In this document: positions 26,006-33,887 of the stretch, in pieces
How the letters are laid out: each line of letters opens with the position of its first letter
Numbering within the stretch: position 1 is the first letter of the stretch
NCBI RefSeq assembly: GCF_900106745.1
Contig: NZ_FNNV01000016.1
Coordinates: forward strand, 62,001-126,000
From: Paenibacillus sp. CF384
GTDB lineage: Bacteria > Bacillota > Bacilli > Paenibacillales > Paenibacillaceae
DNA length: 64,000 nucleotides
Reading direction: 5' to 3'
The notes under the pieces: generated by a model
The model's database searches: none
What the model was told of the DNA's origin: nothing
The model's input: only the letters and a program-made list of their open reading frames with translations
Made by a program: the position numbers and the translations under genes

Positions 26006-26019
26006 GGAAAGCGCTTGCA
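26006..26019. promoter_or_regulatory. cre-like catabolite-repression site
   Basis: On the minus strand TGCAAGCGCTTTCC matches about 12 of 14 positions of the Bacillus cre consensus TGWAANCGNTNWCA. It lies in the divergent region between the sugar operon and its AraC-type regulator, where CcpA could repress either. Confidence 0.65.
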
Positions 26020-26123
26020 ACAACTGGTAACCCGAGTATATGATAATTTGTAAGTGCTTTGCAGAGGGTATACTGGTCGAAAAGATATGCGCTTTTGTTT
26101 TTATAACAAAGGAGTGATTCGCC

Positions 26124-26963
26124 CTGACTCAATCGCTTTTTGTCGAACCGTTCCTGCCATTCGTGCCTGCCGTGTTAAATTTCGATTTGAAGCGGGGCGA
26201 ACAATTCGTATTCCCCCTTCACCATCACCCTGAGCTGGCGCAGCTGCTGCTGATCTCCGAAGGCAGCGGAACGTTTCTAATCGATGGGACAACCTATAAA
26301 GTCGGACCGCGAACGATGCTGGTCTATGATACCGGCGTGTGGCATGAGGAGCTGGCAGACGCCTCGCAACCGTTTAAAGCGATTTCGATATCCTTCGCAG
26401 CTTTCCAGCTTGCCGATCTGCCGCCTGGCACTTTCATGAAAGCCGGAATCAGCCCGGTCATCGAGCTGGGCGATCGCTATGATGAGATAGCTTCCTTATC
26501 GCGGATGATTCTGCAATCGGCCGAAGATCCTTACGTACCGGGCGAGCTTAGCACCCGTTATTATTTGGCCATTCTGTTAATCGAGCTAGCCAAGATCGTC
26601 TATACCGGCTTTGCCAAGGAAACGTCGACAAGCAGCGACCGGACAGTCACCGCTATTAAACAATACATTCATAATCATTACATGGACGCGATTACGCTCG
26701 AGCAGCTGTCAAAAGCTTCTTTTCTTAGTCCGGGCTATACATGCCGCGTGTTCAGTCAATCCGAGGGAATCAGCCCTATTCAATATTTGGTTGGCTATCG
26801 GATGGAGGTTGCCAAGCATTACTTGAGGACCGAGAAAGAGCCGGTGTACCGAATCGCTGAGCTGGTCGGTTATCAGAGTGAAACCCACTTCAAGAACGTG
26901 TTTAAGAAGACGATTGGCCTGCCGCCGCACAAATATAGAAAGATGCACCGGATAGAGGGATAA
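26124..26963 (+). CDS. AraC family transcriptional regulator, probable CTG start
   Basis: About 279-residue regulator with an N-terminal cupin-type sensing domain (FPLHHHPELAQLLLI, VYDTGVWHEEL) and a C-terminal AraC helix-turn-helix pair (ITLEQLSKASFLSPGYTCRVFSQSEG, then IAELVGYQSETHFKNVFKK). The only good ribosome binding site, AAAGGAG at 26108-26114, is 9 bases before a CTG at 26124. No ATG, GTG or TTG lies in frame until GTG 26163, which has no site, and an in-frame TGA lies at 26115. Divergent from the sugar permease operon, whose expression it probably controls. Confidence 0.88.
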   Translation: MTQSLFVEPFLPFVPAVLNFDLKRGEQFVFPLHHHPELAQLLLISEGSGTFLIDGTTYKVGPRTMLVYDTGVWHEELADASQPFKAISISFAAFQLADLPPGTFMKAGISPVIELGDRYDEIASLSRMILQSAEDPYVPGELSTRYYLAILLIELAKIVYTGFAKETSTSSDRTVTAIKQYIHNHYMDAITLEQLSKASFLSPGYTCRVFSQSEGISPIQYLVGYRMEVAKHYLRTEKEPVYRIAELVGYQSETHFKNVFKKTIGLPPHKYRKMHRIEG

Positions 26964-27019
26964 ACGTCGTAGACAGCGCCTGGCGTAAATACGAAGGGGA
27001 AGGTGGTATTGAAGGCTAC

Positions 27020-27865
27020 ATGAACACAACATCAATCCGATACGAGCGTTTTAATGAGCGAGATTATCATGCCGCACGGGAACTATTAAGCCATGTTGAT
27101 GCAGGAGAGAATATTCTTCGGGTGCTTGATGCAGAGCCGCAGCTGTTTATTACGGCGTTTATCGAAGATAAGCTGGTTGCGCTGGCTCAAGTGAACGAAC
27201 CTGGAACGCTGTCCTATTTAACCGTGTTTGTCGCTCCACCGTATCGTAGGCAAGGCATTGGTTCTGCGGTGGTAAGGTACGCGGAGGAACGATTGCGAAC
27301 GGGCGGAACCCAGAAAGTCAGGAGTTCTTTTCGCGCCAGTCATCCCTCAACCCTTACGTTTGCACGTAAACTCGGTTATGTCGAATATTTCTCGTCGACC
27401 TTAATGCGGCGAACCGGCGAGCCTTTTTCCTTGGAGGAGCTTCCGGTGAGAGGATACACGGACGAAGACTATACGGTCAGTCAGTCGTTGTATGCCAGAG
27501 CTTTTCATGAGATGCGTGTCCGTGTCGGCTCCTTTCCGGATTCCGTGATTGCGGAACCCAGTGAACAAGAGCGGAGATCATGGCAGGAGGATATGCAAGA
27601 TCGTTTTGTCTACATATTCAACGGGGAAATTGCTGCGTATGGCCATCTTTCTAATCATGAGCTCAGCAGTATTTCTGTTCGTGCAGACCTGCAGGGGCAA
27701 GGCATCGGAAGGAAGTTTACGATGTACTTATGCAACGAGATTTATCAGCGTGGCCATGCCAACGTCGACCTATGGTGCGTGGTGGGGAATTACGCCAGAA
27801 ATCTGTATGATAGCCTTGGCTTCGATGAACAATATACGATGCAATTTGCACGGAAAACGCTGTAA
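27020..27865 (+). CDS. Tandem GNAT acetyltransferase
   Basis: 281-residue protein with two GNAT domains. The first (about 5-135) has the acetyl-CoA loop VFVAPPYRRQGIGSAVV; the second (about 150-280) has ISVRADLQGQGIGRKFTMYL. Both carry the Q/R-x-x-G-x-G/A motif, so both may bind acetyl-CoA. The segment LWCVVGNYARNLYDSLGFDEQYTMQ is the usual closing element. Start ATG with a weak upstream GGAAGG. It follows the AraC gene by 56 bp and ends before a hairpin. Substrate unknown; amine or N-terminal acetylation is usual. Confidence 0.87.
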   Translation: MNTTSIRYERFNERDYHAARELLSHVDAGENILRVLDAEPQLFITAFIEDKLVALAQVNEPGTLSYLTVFVAPPYRRQGIGSAVVRYAEERLRTGGTQKVRSSFRASHPSTLTFARKLGYVEYFSSTLMRRTGEPFSLEELPVRGYTDEDYTVSQSLYARAFHEMRVRVGSFPDSVIAEPSEQERRSWQEDMQDRFVYIFNGEIAAYGHLSNHELSSISVRADLQGQGIGRKFTMYLCNEIYQRGHANVDLWCVVGNYARNLYDSLGFDEQYTMQFARKTL

Positions 27866-27889
27866 TTCATACGGTTTGAGCGATAAACG

Positions 27890-27932
27890 AAAGGCCGGCT
27901 GCCATCTAATCGATGACAATCCGGCCTTATTT
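27890..27932. terminator. Terminator between convergent genes
   Basis: AAGGCCGG (27891-27898) / CCGGCCTT (27921-27928), with an inner CATC/GATG pairing in the loop and A/T tracts on both sides. It serves the GNAT gene and perhaps the convergent regulator gene. Confidence 0.7.
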
Positions 27933-27943
27933 AGTGGAATAAT

Positions 27944-29563
27944 TCATTCGAGATGCGAGGAGAAGAGCTGCGGAACGTTACTGAGAAAAATATCGTGCTG
28001 ACTCGCCGCATAATCGCTCCAAGGAGCCTCGAAGCAGGAGTAGCCGGAGGCGAGATGGATTTTGCCGCCCCGGACAGGAGCGAGCTCGCGCCACACTTGG
28101 GACTGGGAGAGTCGACTCCATAACGCTTGCGCGGCTTCATCGCCTTCAACATGAAGCAGAATCCGATCGGCCGCTAATTCTGCAAGCTCATTGGGCTGGA
28201 TGGGCCGCTTCCATTCGAGCTCGGATATGGTCGTCGGAGCGGGTATGCCGAGGTCGTCGTACAATACCGTACCGGCTCTGCGCCCCCATACATACAGCTG
28301 ATCGCGGCAGACGAGCAAGACCAGCAAGGCGTCTTGTCTAATTAGGGGTGACAGCGATTCTTTGGTCGCGGCTGCTTTGCGATCGTAGCGAGTAAGCCAT
28401 TTGCGTGCTGCTTCCGGCTTGTCGAGCAATTCCGCAATCAATAGCAGATGACGCCGCCAATCGTCCTCGTTACGCAGAAACAGAGTCGGCGCTATTGCAT
28501 TCAACCTCGCACGTTCTTCCGGCGGAATAAGATCCTCGATCCCGATAATGTAATCGGGCTGCGCCTGCCGCAAAGCGTTGTAATTGTAGTCGTACCGATG
28601 GCTGAGCGGCACTTTCACCTCGTATTTGTATTTGTTGCGATACATATCGGTCCAATAGTGATCCATCGGAGCAGCGAATGGAATGATCTGCAGGGCAAGC
28701 AATTGACCGAAGTTGATCCAGCTGTACGCGGCCACTTTAAGCTTCTGGTTGCGCTGATAGACGGCCGGGGCAACCCCGGTTTCTTTCTTGAACAGGCTGC
28801 TGAAGTAAGCTTCATTCTTAAACCCCACCTCATATACGATTTGGCTGATGAGCAAGGGCTTGTCCCCTTCCATCAGACGCTTCGCTTCCGTGAGACGAAG
28901 CTCGGTGCGGTATTCAGACACGCCTTTGCCATAACGATCCTTAAACAGTCGCATGAAATGATAGCGGCTTAGGCCGGCGATGGCCGCAAGCGAGTCGATG
29001 GTGAGCTCTTCTTTGTAACGTCGTTCGAGTTCCAGCCGAGCGCTCTCTAAGGCGAAAGCTGTTTTCTGTTCTTGATAGCCAAGCACAAGACTGAGCAGCT
29101 CGAGCAAGCCGGCTTCGCAGCGAAGACGCGAAGCGGCGCTGTCGCGGTTCCAGTTCGAACGCAGCGTATCAAAGAGATGTGCGGCCGTGGCAGCCGAAGG
29201 AATCGTCGCTTCACCGATAAAAGGGAATCGCGCGGCAGAATTCCCTGAAGGAAAAGCGTGTACTTCGAATTCAAGCAGCAGCAATTCAAAAGGGAGCCCC
29301 GCGAAGTTGGTCAGCTCAATTAATTGGCCGGGGGCGCAGATAATTAAGGTTCCGGGACGAAGCGCATGAAGATGCCCATCGATGACTAGGTTCCCGCCAT
29401 GGGAAACGGACAGCAGGAGCAGATGGGATTTACTCGGCTCAATGAAGTCTCGTTCAGATCCGGTTTCAAGCGCTGTAATCCGAAGGGCTTTAACATCCAG
29501 CAGCGTGTAACGGAGAAGACTCCCAGCCATGGGCTGAGAGTCGAAATTGATATTCTTATTCAT
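27944..29563 (-). CDS. AraC-family regulator fused to a siderophore-binding-like domain (second Btr type)
   Basis: 539-residue paralogue of the 5213-6781 protein with the same architecture: cupin-like N-terminus, AraC helix-turn-helix pair about 175-285 (LTIDSLAAIAGLSRYHFMRLFKDRY, then ISQIVYEVGFKNEAYFSSLFKKE) and a FecB/FhuD-like domain about 290-535 (SWINFGQLLALQIIPFAAPMDHYWTD, PDYIIGIEDL). Both share the APMDHYWTD stretch. It starts 8 bp inside the 3' end of the lipoprotein gene, so the two are translationally linked. The order lipoprotein-regulator is the reverse of that at 5-8 kb. Likely a siderophore-sensing activator. Confidence 0.9.
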   Translation of the reverse strand: MNKNINFDSQPMAGSLLRYTLLDVKALRITALETGSERDFIEPSKSHLLLLSVSHGGNLVIDGHLHALRPGTLIICAPGQLIELTNFAGLPFELLLLEFEVHAFPSGNSAARFPFIGEATIPSAATAAHLFDTLRSNWNRDSAASRLRCEAGLLELLSLVLGYQEQKTAFALESARLELERRYKEELTIDSLAAIAGLSRYHFMRLFKDRYGKGVSEYRTELRLTEAKRLMEGDKPLLISQIVYEVGFKNEAYFSSLFKKETGVAPAVYQRNQKLKVAAYSWINFGQLLALQIIPFAAPMDHYWTDMYRNKYKYEVKVPLSHRYDYNYNALRQAQPDYIIGIEDLIPPEERARLNAIAPTLFLRNEDDWRRHLLLIAELLDKPEAARKWLTRYDRKAAATKESLSPLIRQDALLVLLVCRDQLYVWGRRAGTVLYDDLGIPAPTTISELEWKRPIQPNELAELAADRILLHVEGDEAAQALWSRLSQSQVWRELAPVRGGKIHLASGYSCFEAPWSDYAASQHDIFLSNVPQLFSSHLE

Positions 29564-30563
29564 GGATATCTTTCAGAACATCGGAGATAATCAGGTCATT
29601 TGCAATCGGATTGGCGTTGAACCAATGGCCGGAATCCGCATCGAATACGTGACCTGCCTTCACCGCGGAGAGGGACTTCCAGAGCGTATTATTGACCGGC
29701 GGCTTACCGCGTCCTTCCCCGGTAATGAGGAAGATATAGTCCACATCCTTCAGCTCAGCGAGCGCTTCAATGGAATACTGCTCATATTCACCCTTTAGAA
29801 CAGCCGGCTGCTTGAAGCCAAGTGCACCATACAGCGTAGCGCCGCCGTAGAAATTCGGGCCGAACAGGGCAAAACCTTTCTCTTCGTCAGCTTGCAGGAC
29901 AACGGCTGTTTTGTTAGCCGGGAGCGTACCGAGCGTAGCTTTTGCTGTAGCGAGCTTCTGATCGTAGCTGTCCAATGCTTGCTTGGCGGCATCTTCCTCG
30001 TTAAGCAATGCACCTAGCTTCTGCATGTTGCCGCGCCAGTCTGCTTCGTCCTCGGATAATACGAACGTTGGCGCGATTTTCGCAAACTGCTCGTAACTGC
30101 CGTCGGCAATGTAAGTCGGAGCGAGGAAGATAATAAGGTCAGGCTTGTAGGATAGTGCCTCTTCCGGCTTTAGACCGCCGTTCATATCCAGCACGGGAAT
30201 ATCTTTCAGCTGATCCTGCAAATAGTGCTGCGGAACGCCGCCGGCACCCCATTGCGCGACCGGTTTGAGATTCAACGCGGCAAGCGGGTCTTCCATGAAC
30301 GGAGCGATAATCCGTTTCGGATGCGTTGGCACTTGCACTTCATGACCCATGACATCCGTTAACGTGCGGAAGGTTGCTTCCGATTCCGACGCTGTTGAGT
30401 CTTCGGATGCCACAGCGTTGTTCGAGGATGCCGACGAATTTGCCGACGCATTCGAATTGTCCGTGGCGGTGTTCGATTTGTTAGATGAGTTGCCACACGC
30501 CGCAACGAGTAGGACCAGGGAGATCAGTAGAGCGAGTAAGGACATTCGTTTCATTGCGTACAT
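29556..30563 (-). CDS. Iron-siderophore substrate-binding lipoprotein
   Basis: 335-residue FecB-type lipoprotein. The start at 30563 (MYAMKRMSL) is 8 bases after AGGGG; longer in-frame openings run to 30581. Lipobox LLVAACG (Cys near residue 23), then a Ser/Asn/Ala-rich linker of about 45 residues and the binding domain (VMGHEVQVPTHPKRIIAPF, PEEALSYKPDLIIFLAP, HWFNANPIANDLIISDVLK). A Fur-like site overlaps the region before the gene. It is in an operon with the Btr-like regulator. Permease and ATPase are absent nearby. Confidence 0.92.
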   Translation of the reverse strand: MYAMKRMSLLALLISLVLLVAACGNSSNKSNTATDNSNASANSSASSNNAVASEDSTASESEATFRTLTDVMGHEVQVPTHPKRIIAPFMEDPLAALNLKPVAQWGAGGVPQHYLQDQLKDIPVLDMNGGLKPEEALSYKPDLIIFLAPTYIADGSYEQFAKIAPTFVLSEDEADWRGNMQKLGALLNEEDAAKQALDSYDQKLATAKATLGTLPANKTAVVLQADEEKGFALFGPNFYGGATLYGALGFKQPAVLKGEYEQYSIEALAELKDVDYIFLITGEGRGKPPVNNTLWKSLSAVKAGHVFDADSGHWFNANPIANDLIISDVLKDIHE

Positions 30564-30581
30564 GTTTATAACCCCTATCAT

Positions 30582-30596
30582 TGAGATTGATTATCG
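30582..30596. promoter_or_regulatory. Fur-like site upstream of the second siderophore lipoprotein
   Basis: On the plus strand TGAGATT-G-ATTATCG matches 11 of 14 positions of the 7-1-7 Fur consensus, with a second, weaker overlapping match. It lies about 20 bp upstream of the lipoprotein start at 30563. Confidence 0.6.
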
Positions 30597-30800
30597 TTCT
30601 CTGTCATTAATCATTAGTATAGGGGCAGTCCGAGCAAAAGGGAATAAGTAATCGTGCTCTCTTTTTTGGAAAGACCGCACTATTAGTGAGTCAAATTGTA
30701 CCAGGCCGTGTTTCAAGGGAAATCGATATACAAAGGTACCGGTATTTTTGGTATGGTTAGTTGGTGTTTCAAAAAGATTGGCTGGGAGAGACGACATCTT

Positions 30801-31703
30801 ATGAGTAAACAAATGAAATCCAGTTTATTGCTTCTGATTACGGCTTGCATCTGGGGGTCCGCTTTTGTCGCTCAGCGAGAAGGGATGTCCCATGTAGGGC
30901 CGTTTACCTTTAATGCCGTTAGATTTGCGCTAGGTGCATTATCCTTGGTTCCACTCATCATCTGGCTGGACCGCAAATCCGGGAAATCAGCCGGCGAGAT
31001 TAAGGCTTCAGTCAAGAGCTCCGCCGCCTCCGGCTTCATAGCAGGTCTGATCCTCTTCTGCGGAGCGTCGTTGCAGCAAATCGGACTGATATACACAACA
31101 GCGGGTAAAGCCGCTTTCGTCACCGGTCTATACATTGTAATCGTACCGTTTCTGGGCTTGTTTCTAAAGCAGCGGATTAATGCGAACAGTGCAGTAGGTG
31201 CGATTATTGCGGTATACGGTTTATATTTACTGTGCTTAAAGAGTGATCTGACGCTCGGAACCGGCGACTTATACGAGCTCGTAGGGGCATTCTTCTGGTC
31301 GGCGCATATTCTGCTGATCGACAAGTTATCTCGGCGGACGGATGTCATAAAGCTGTCGTTCTTCCAGGTGGTAACCTGCTGCGTGCTTAGCTTTATCGTT
31401 GCTTTTGCAACGGAGACGATCGAATGGACAGGACTGTCGCAGGCCCTTATTCCTCTGCTGTATGGCGGAATATGCTCTGTCGGGATTGCTTACACCCTGC
31501 AGGTTGTTGGCCAGAAGGGTGCGCATCCGACGCAGGCGGCGATTATTATGAGCATGGAAACGGTGTTTGCGGTTATAGGCGGTTATTTGATCCTCGGTGA
31601 GCTGCTGGATACACGCGGCGTCATCGGTTGTGTGTTTATGCTGGTGGGGATGATTATTCCGCAGCTGCCGCCGATTAGGAGAAACATTATCGCGCAGGAA
31701 TAG
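30801..31703 (+). CDS. EamA family (DMT) transporter
   Basis: 300-residue membrane protein with ten predicted helices in two EamA repeats (about 5-140 and 150-290). Typical segments are ACIWGSAFVAQREGMSHVGPFTFNAVRF at the first helix pair and ETVFAVIGGYLILGELLDTRGVIGCVFMLVGMI in the second repeat. ATG 30801 is used because GGGAGAG lies upstream; an in-frame opening at 30696 adds a non-membrane stretch. These proteins export amino acids or other metabolites; the substrate here is unknown. A complex hairpin terminator follows. Confidence 0.9.
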   Translation: MSKQMKSSLLLLITACIWGSAFVAQREGMSHVGPFTFNAVRFALGALSLVPLIIWLDRKSGKSAGEIKASVKSSAASGFIAGLILFCGASLQQIGLIYTTAGKAAFVTGLYIVIVPFLGLFLKQRINANSAVGAIIAVYGLYLLCLKSDLTLGTGDLYELVGAFFWSAHILLIDKLSRRTDVIKLSFFQVVTCCVLSFIVAFATETIEWTGLSQALIPLLYGGICSVGIAYTLQVVGQKGAHPTQAAIIMSMETVFAVIGGYLILGELLDTRGVIGCVFMLVGMIIPQLPPIRRNIIAQE

Positions 31704-31726
31704 TTGCAAGTTGCACAACTGGATGT

Positions 31727-31779
31727 AAAAAACAGGGCTGGGAGTCCTCCACATAGGAGAGATTCCTGGCCCTGTTTTG
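31727..31779 (+). terminator. Terminator hairpin H1 (shares core with H2)
   Basis: AAAAAACAGGGC... pairs with GGCCCTGTTTT in a long stem. Its tip TCCTCCACATAGGAG (31745-31759) is identical to the tip of the hairpin at 32696-32744. Followed by TTTT. It closes the EamA gene. Confidence 0.82.
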
Positions 31780-31905
31780 TGTACGACTATTATTTCTTTG
31801 TTTATTTACAATATTATGAACAAACATTGACTCGCATACAGAATTTACATATACTTCTAGTCGTAAGAAAAATTTAAGTGTTTCAAACACCAAAGGAATG
31901 TTCGA

Positions 31906-32691
31906 ATGAAAAGAAATATACTCGGATTGACGGCTATTATTATTTTAATTGCAGGTTACTTTTTATTTAATAGACAGGGCAGTAATACTATTTTTACTAA
32001 CCCATTAGTGGAAGTAGCGGTAAGAGAATCTCTACATATTGATCGTAAACAAGCAATAAAAGAAACGGATATTGAAGGAATTGAGCAGCTTTCATTGAGT
32101 GGCATTTCTTTGACAGATCTAAGTGATTTAAAGAAATTCATAAATCTTAAAGAGTTAGACCTATCTAATAATAAAATTCAAGATGTCAGTAGTCTTGCAT
32201 CGCTAACCAAATTAACGTATTTGAATTTAGGTTCGAATCAGATTAGTAATATCCGTTCTCTTGGAAATCTAGTAAACTTATCCTACTTGGACATGACTCG
32301 TAATCATGTGAACGACTTAGCTCCTTTAAGAACGCTCCATTCGCTGTACACGCTGGCGTTCGATAGCAACAACGTAAAAAATATAGAAGTTATTAACGAG
32401 CTTAATAATCTTATCGTCTTAGGTATAGGGTTGAATCCGATCTCTGATCTCTCTCCATTATATGCGATGACAAAACTTCAAGTTTTATCGGCAGAAAATC
32501 TCAATATTGAACAAATCGATTGGGTGCGTAACTTACCGAATCTTACTGTTCTGTACTTGAGCGATAATAGAATCAGTAATATAGAGCCATTAAGGGATCT
32601 TAAACATTTAAAAACACTGAAAATCCCTAACAACCCGATCAAAAATGATGAATACTTAAATAAATTGAAAATAAATGAAGTAATAAAATGA
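31906..32691 (+). CDS. Membrane-anchored leucine-rich-repeat protein (internalin-like)
   Basis: 261-residue protein with an N-terminal membrane anchor or signal (residues 1-22) and then about seven to eight LRRs of roughly 22 residues from about residue 55 on, of the LxxLxxLDLSNNxIxDVxxL type: LKELDLSNNKIQDVSSLASL, LTYLNLGSNQISNIRSLGNL, LTVLYLSDNRISNIEPLRDL. This is the SDS22/internalin class that binds proteins at cell surfaces. No sortase motif or cap domain is visible. Base composition is clearly more AT-rich than the neighbours (many AAT, ATT, TTA codons), and twin hairpins flank the gene, suggesting acquisition. No function is assigned. Confidence 0.85.
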   Translation: MKRNILGLTAIIILIAGYFLFNRQGSNTIFTNPLVEVAVRESLHIDRKQAIKETDIEGIEQLSLSGISLTDLSDLKKFINLKELDLSNNKIQDVSSLASLTKLTYLNLGSNQISNIRSLGNLVNLSYLDMTRNHVNDLAPLRTLHSLYTLAFDSNNVKNIEVINELNNLIVLGIGLNPISDLSPLYAMTKLQVLSAENLNIEQIDWVRNLPNLTVLYLSDNRISNIEPLRDLKHLKTLKIPNNPIKNDEYLNKLKINEVIK

Positions 32692-32695
32692 TGCA

Positions 32696-32744
32696 AGCGG
32701 GCCGGCAATCCTCCACATAGGAGTGATTCCCGGTGCTCTTTTTA
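32696..32744 (+). terminator. Terminator hairpin H2 (shares core with H1)
   Basis: Imperfect long stem with tip TCCTCCACATAGGAG at 32709-32723, identical in 15 bases to H1 at 31745-31759, followed by GATTCC in both, then CTTTTT. It closes the LRR gene. Confidence 0.8.
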
Positions 32745-32828
32745 ATTCTCGATTTGTAGTTGACCCTTGTGTTACCCTAGGCATTACGATGAATTCAGTT
32801 CCGGAACGAAAATTTTGTGGAGGGAATT

Positions 32829-32993
32829 ATGCACTCAATTGGCCAACTTTCTAAGATGGTGAAGATATCCGTAGATGCCTTAAGTCATTATGACCAAATT
32901 GGCTTATTTAAGCCAAATCATATTCATCCATCGACACGCTACCGTTATTACACAGATGAGCAGGTAATGGACCTGCTTGCCATTATGGAGTGA
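32829..32993 (+). pseudogene. Truncated MerR regulator (N-terminal fragment)
   Basis: 54 codons: the winged-helix part of a MerR protein (HSIGQLSKMVKISVDALSHYD, then TRYRYYTDEQVMDLLAIM), ending in TGA at 32991-32993 with no dimerisation helix or effector domain. Normal MerR proteins are 110-270 residues. GGAGGG lies just upstream of the ATG, so the fragment may still be translated. The usual HYYDEIGLL reads HYDQIGLF, one residue short of the typical R-Y-Y-E/D. The TGA overlaps the GTG of the following response-regulator remnant, which marks a deletion junction. Confidence 0.8.
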
Positions 32994-33520
32994 AAGCAAT
33001 ATGGGATATCGATGAGAAACAAGGTTTTCAAATCGTTGGAGAGGCAGCAGACGGGGAGTCGGGTGTACGTTTATACGATGAGCTAAGACCGGATATAACC
33101 ATCGTTGATATTAACATGCCTGGTATGAATGGCATCGATGTCGTGAAAAGAATTCATCAGATCCATTCATCAGCCGTCATGATTATGTGTTCGGCGAGAT
33201 CGCAGGTTCTAAACGTGCTTGAGAGTCTTAGTGCCGGGGCAAAAGGATTTATTGCAAAACCGTTCATGGCCGAAGATCTTGTGGAGGAATTATTCCACAG
33301 CGAGCGGCAGCACAACTCGGACACAATAACCGCTTTACTTGCTGACGGATACAATCGTAACGTAAGAATTAAAGTAAAGCAGAATAAGATTAATGATCTG
33401 CTTCAATTGTGTGCGAGTGTACAACCGTTGCTGCAACAAGACATTGAACGGTTGTGGAGTGAGTTAGCCGAGTATGAGAATGTTGAAGAGGATGATTTTA
33501 TCTACAGTGAAATGCGCTAA
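32990..33520 (+). pseudogene. Response regulator lacking the start of its receiver domain
   Basis: 176 codons. The receiver domain begins at KAIWDIDEKQGFQIVGEAADG, so the first beta strand and the acidic pair (LIVDD in normal CheY folds) are missing. The phospho-acceptor Asp in DITIVDINMPGMNG, the later Thr/Ser-equivalent (MCSARS) and the switch Lys (FIAKPF) are present. A C-terminal part of about 70 residues (ending FIYSEMR) is not recognised. Without the acidic pair, Mg-dependent phosphorylation should fail. It starts with GTG overlapping the MerR fragment's stop. Its TAA stop lies inside the first CTAACGAA repeat box. It could be a deletion remnant or a phosphorylation-independent protein. 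Confidence 0.75.
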
Positions 33521-33701
33521 CGAACCGTACAGGTCTTATTTGCCCGAAAACAGCCCCGAAAAAAAGCTAACGAATCCTACAGGCCTTATTTGGTGGTTTG
33601 TCGGGGGTTGAGGGCGGATTTGCCCGAAATAAGACCTCCACGGTTCGTTAGAATTTCGAAACACCGAAATTCGGCTGAATAAGGCTCCGACGATTCGTTA
33701 G
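33517..33701. repeat. CTAACGAA intergenic element, locus B (four boxes: + + - -)
   Basis: Four 25-bp boxes: 33517-33541 and 33567-33591 on the plus strand, 33627-33651 and 33677-33701 inverted. Start spacings are 50, 60 and 50 bp. Each is a variant of CTAACGAAYC-N8-CTTATTT. The intervening 25-bp spacers also resemble each other when inverted (GCC-GAA and CGAAA stretches), so the whole 185 bp could fold into one long imperfect hairpin. The rest of the 368-bp gap to 33888 holds a terminator and no gene. Confidence 0.9.
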
Positions 33702-33727
33702 AATCCGCGGCAACTGGTAAACCTGCT

Positions 33728-33760
33728 AAAGGCACGGGTCCCCCCACCCGTGCCTTTTTG
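33728..33760 (+). terminator. Intrinsic terminator
   Basis: GGCACGGGT (33731-33739) / ACCCGTGCC (33746-33754) around a C-rich loop, followed by TTTTTG. Downstream of the four-box repeat. Confidence 0.85.
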
Positions 33761-33887
33761 CGTGTGCGCAATGCGCCAATCCATCCTATGGAAGGGTTTT
33801 CAGGCTCGTCTGACGAAAGAGTAACCAACTGGAATACCGTTTCACTCGACTACTTCCTCAGTATTCGAAGCAGAGGAGGACGGGACA

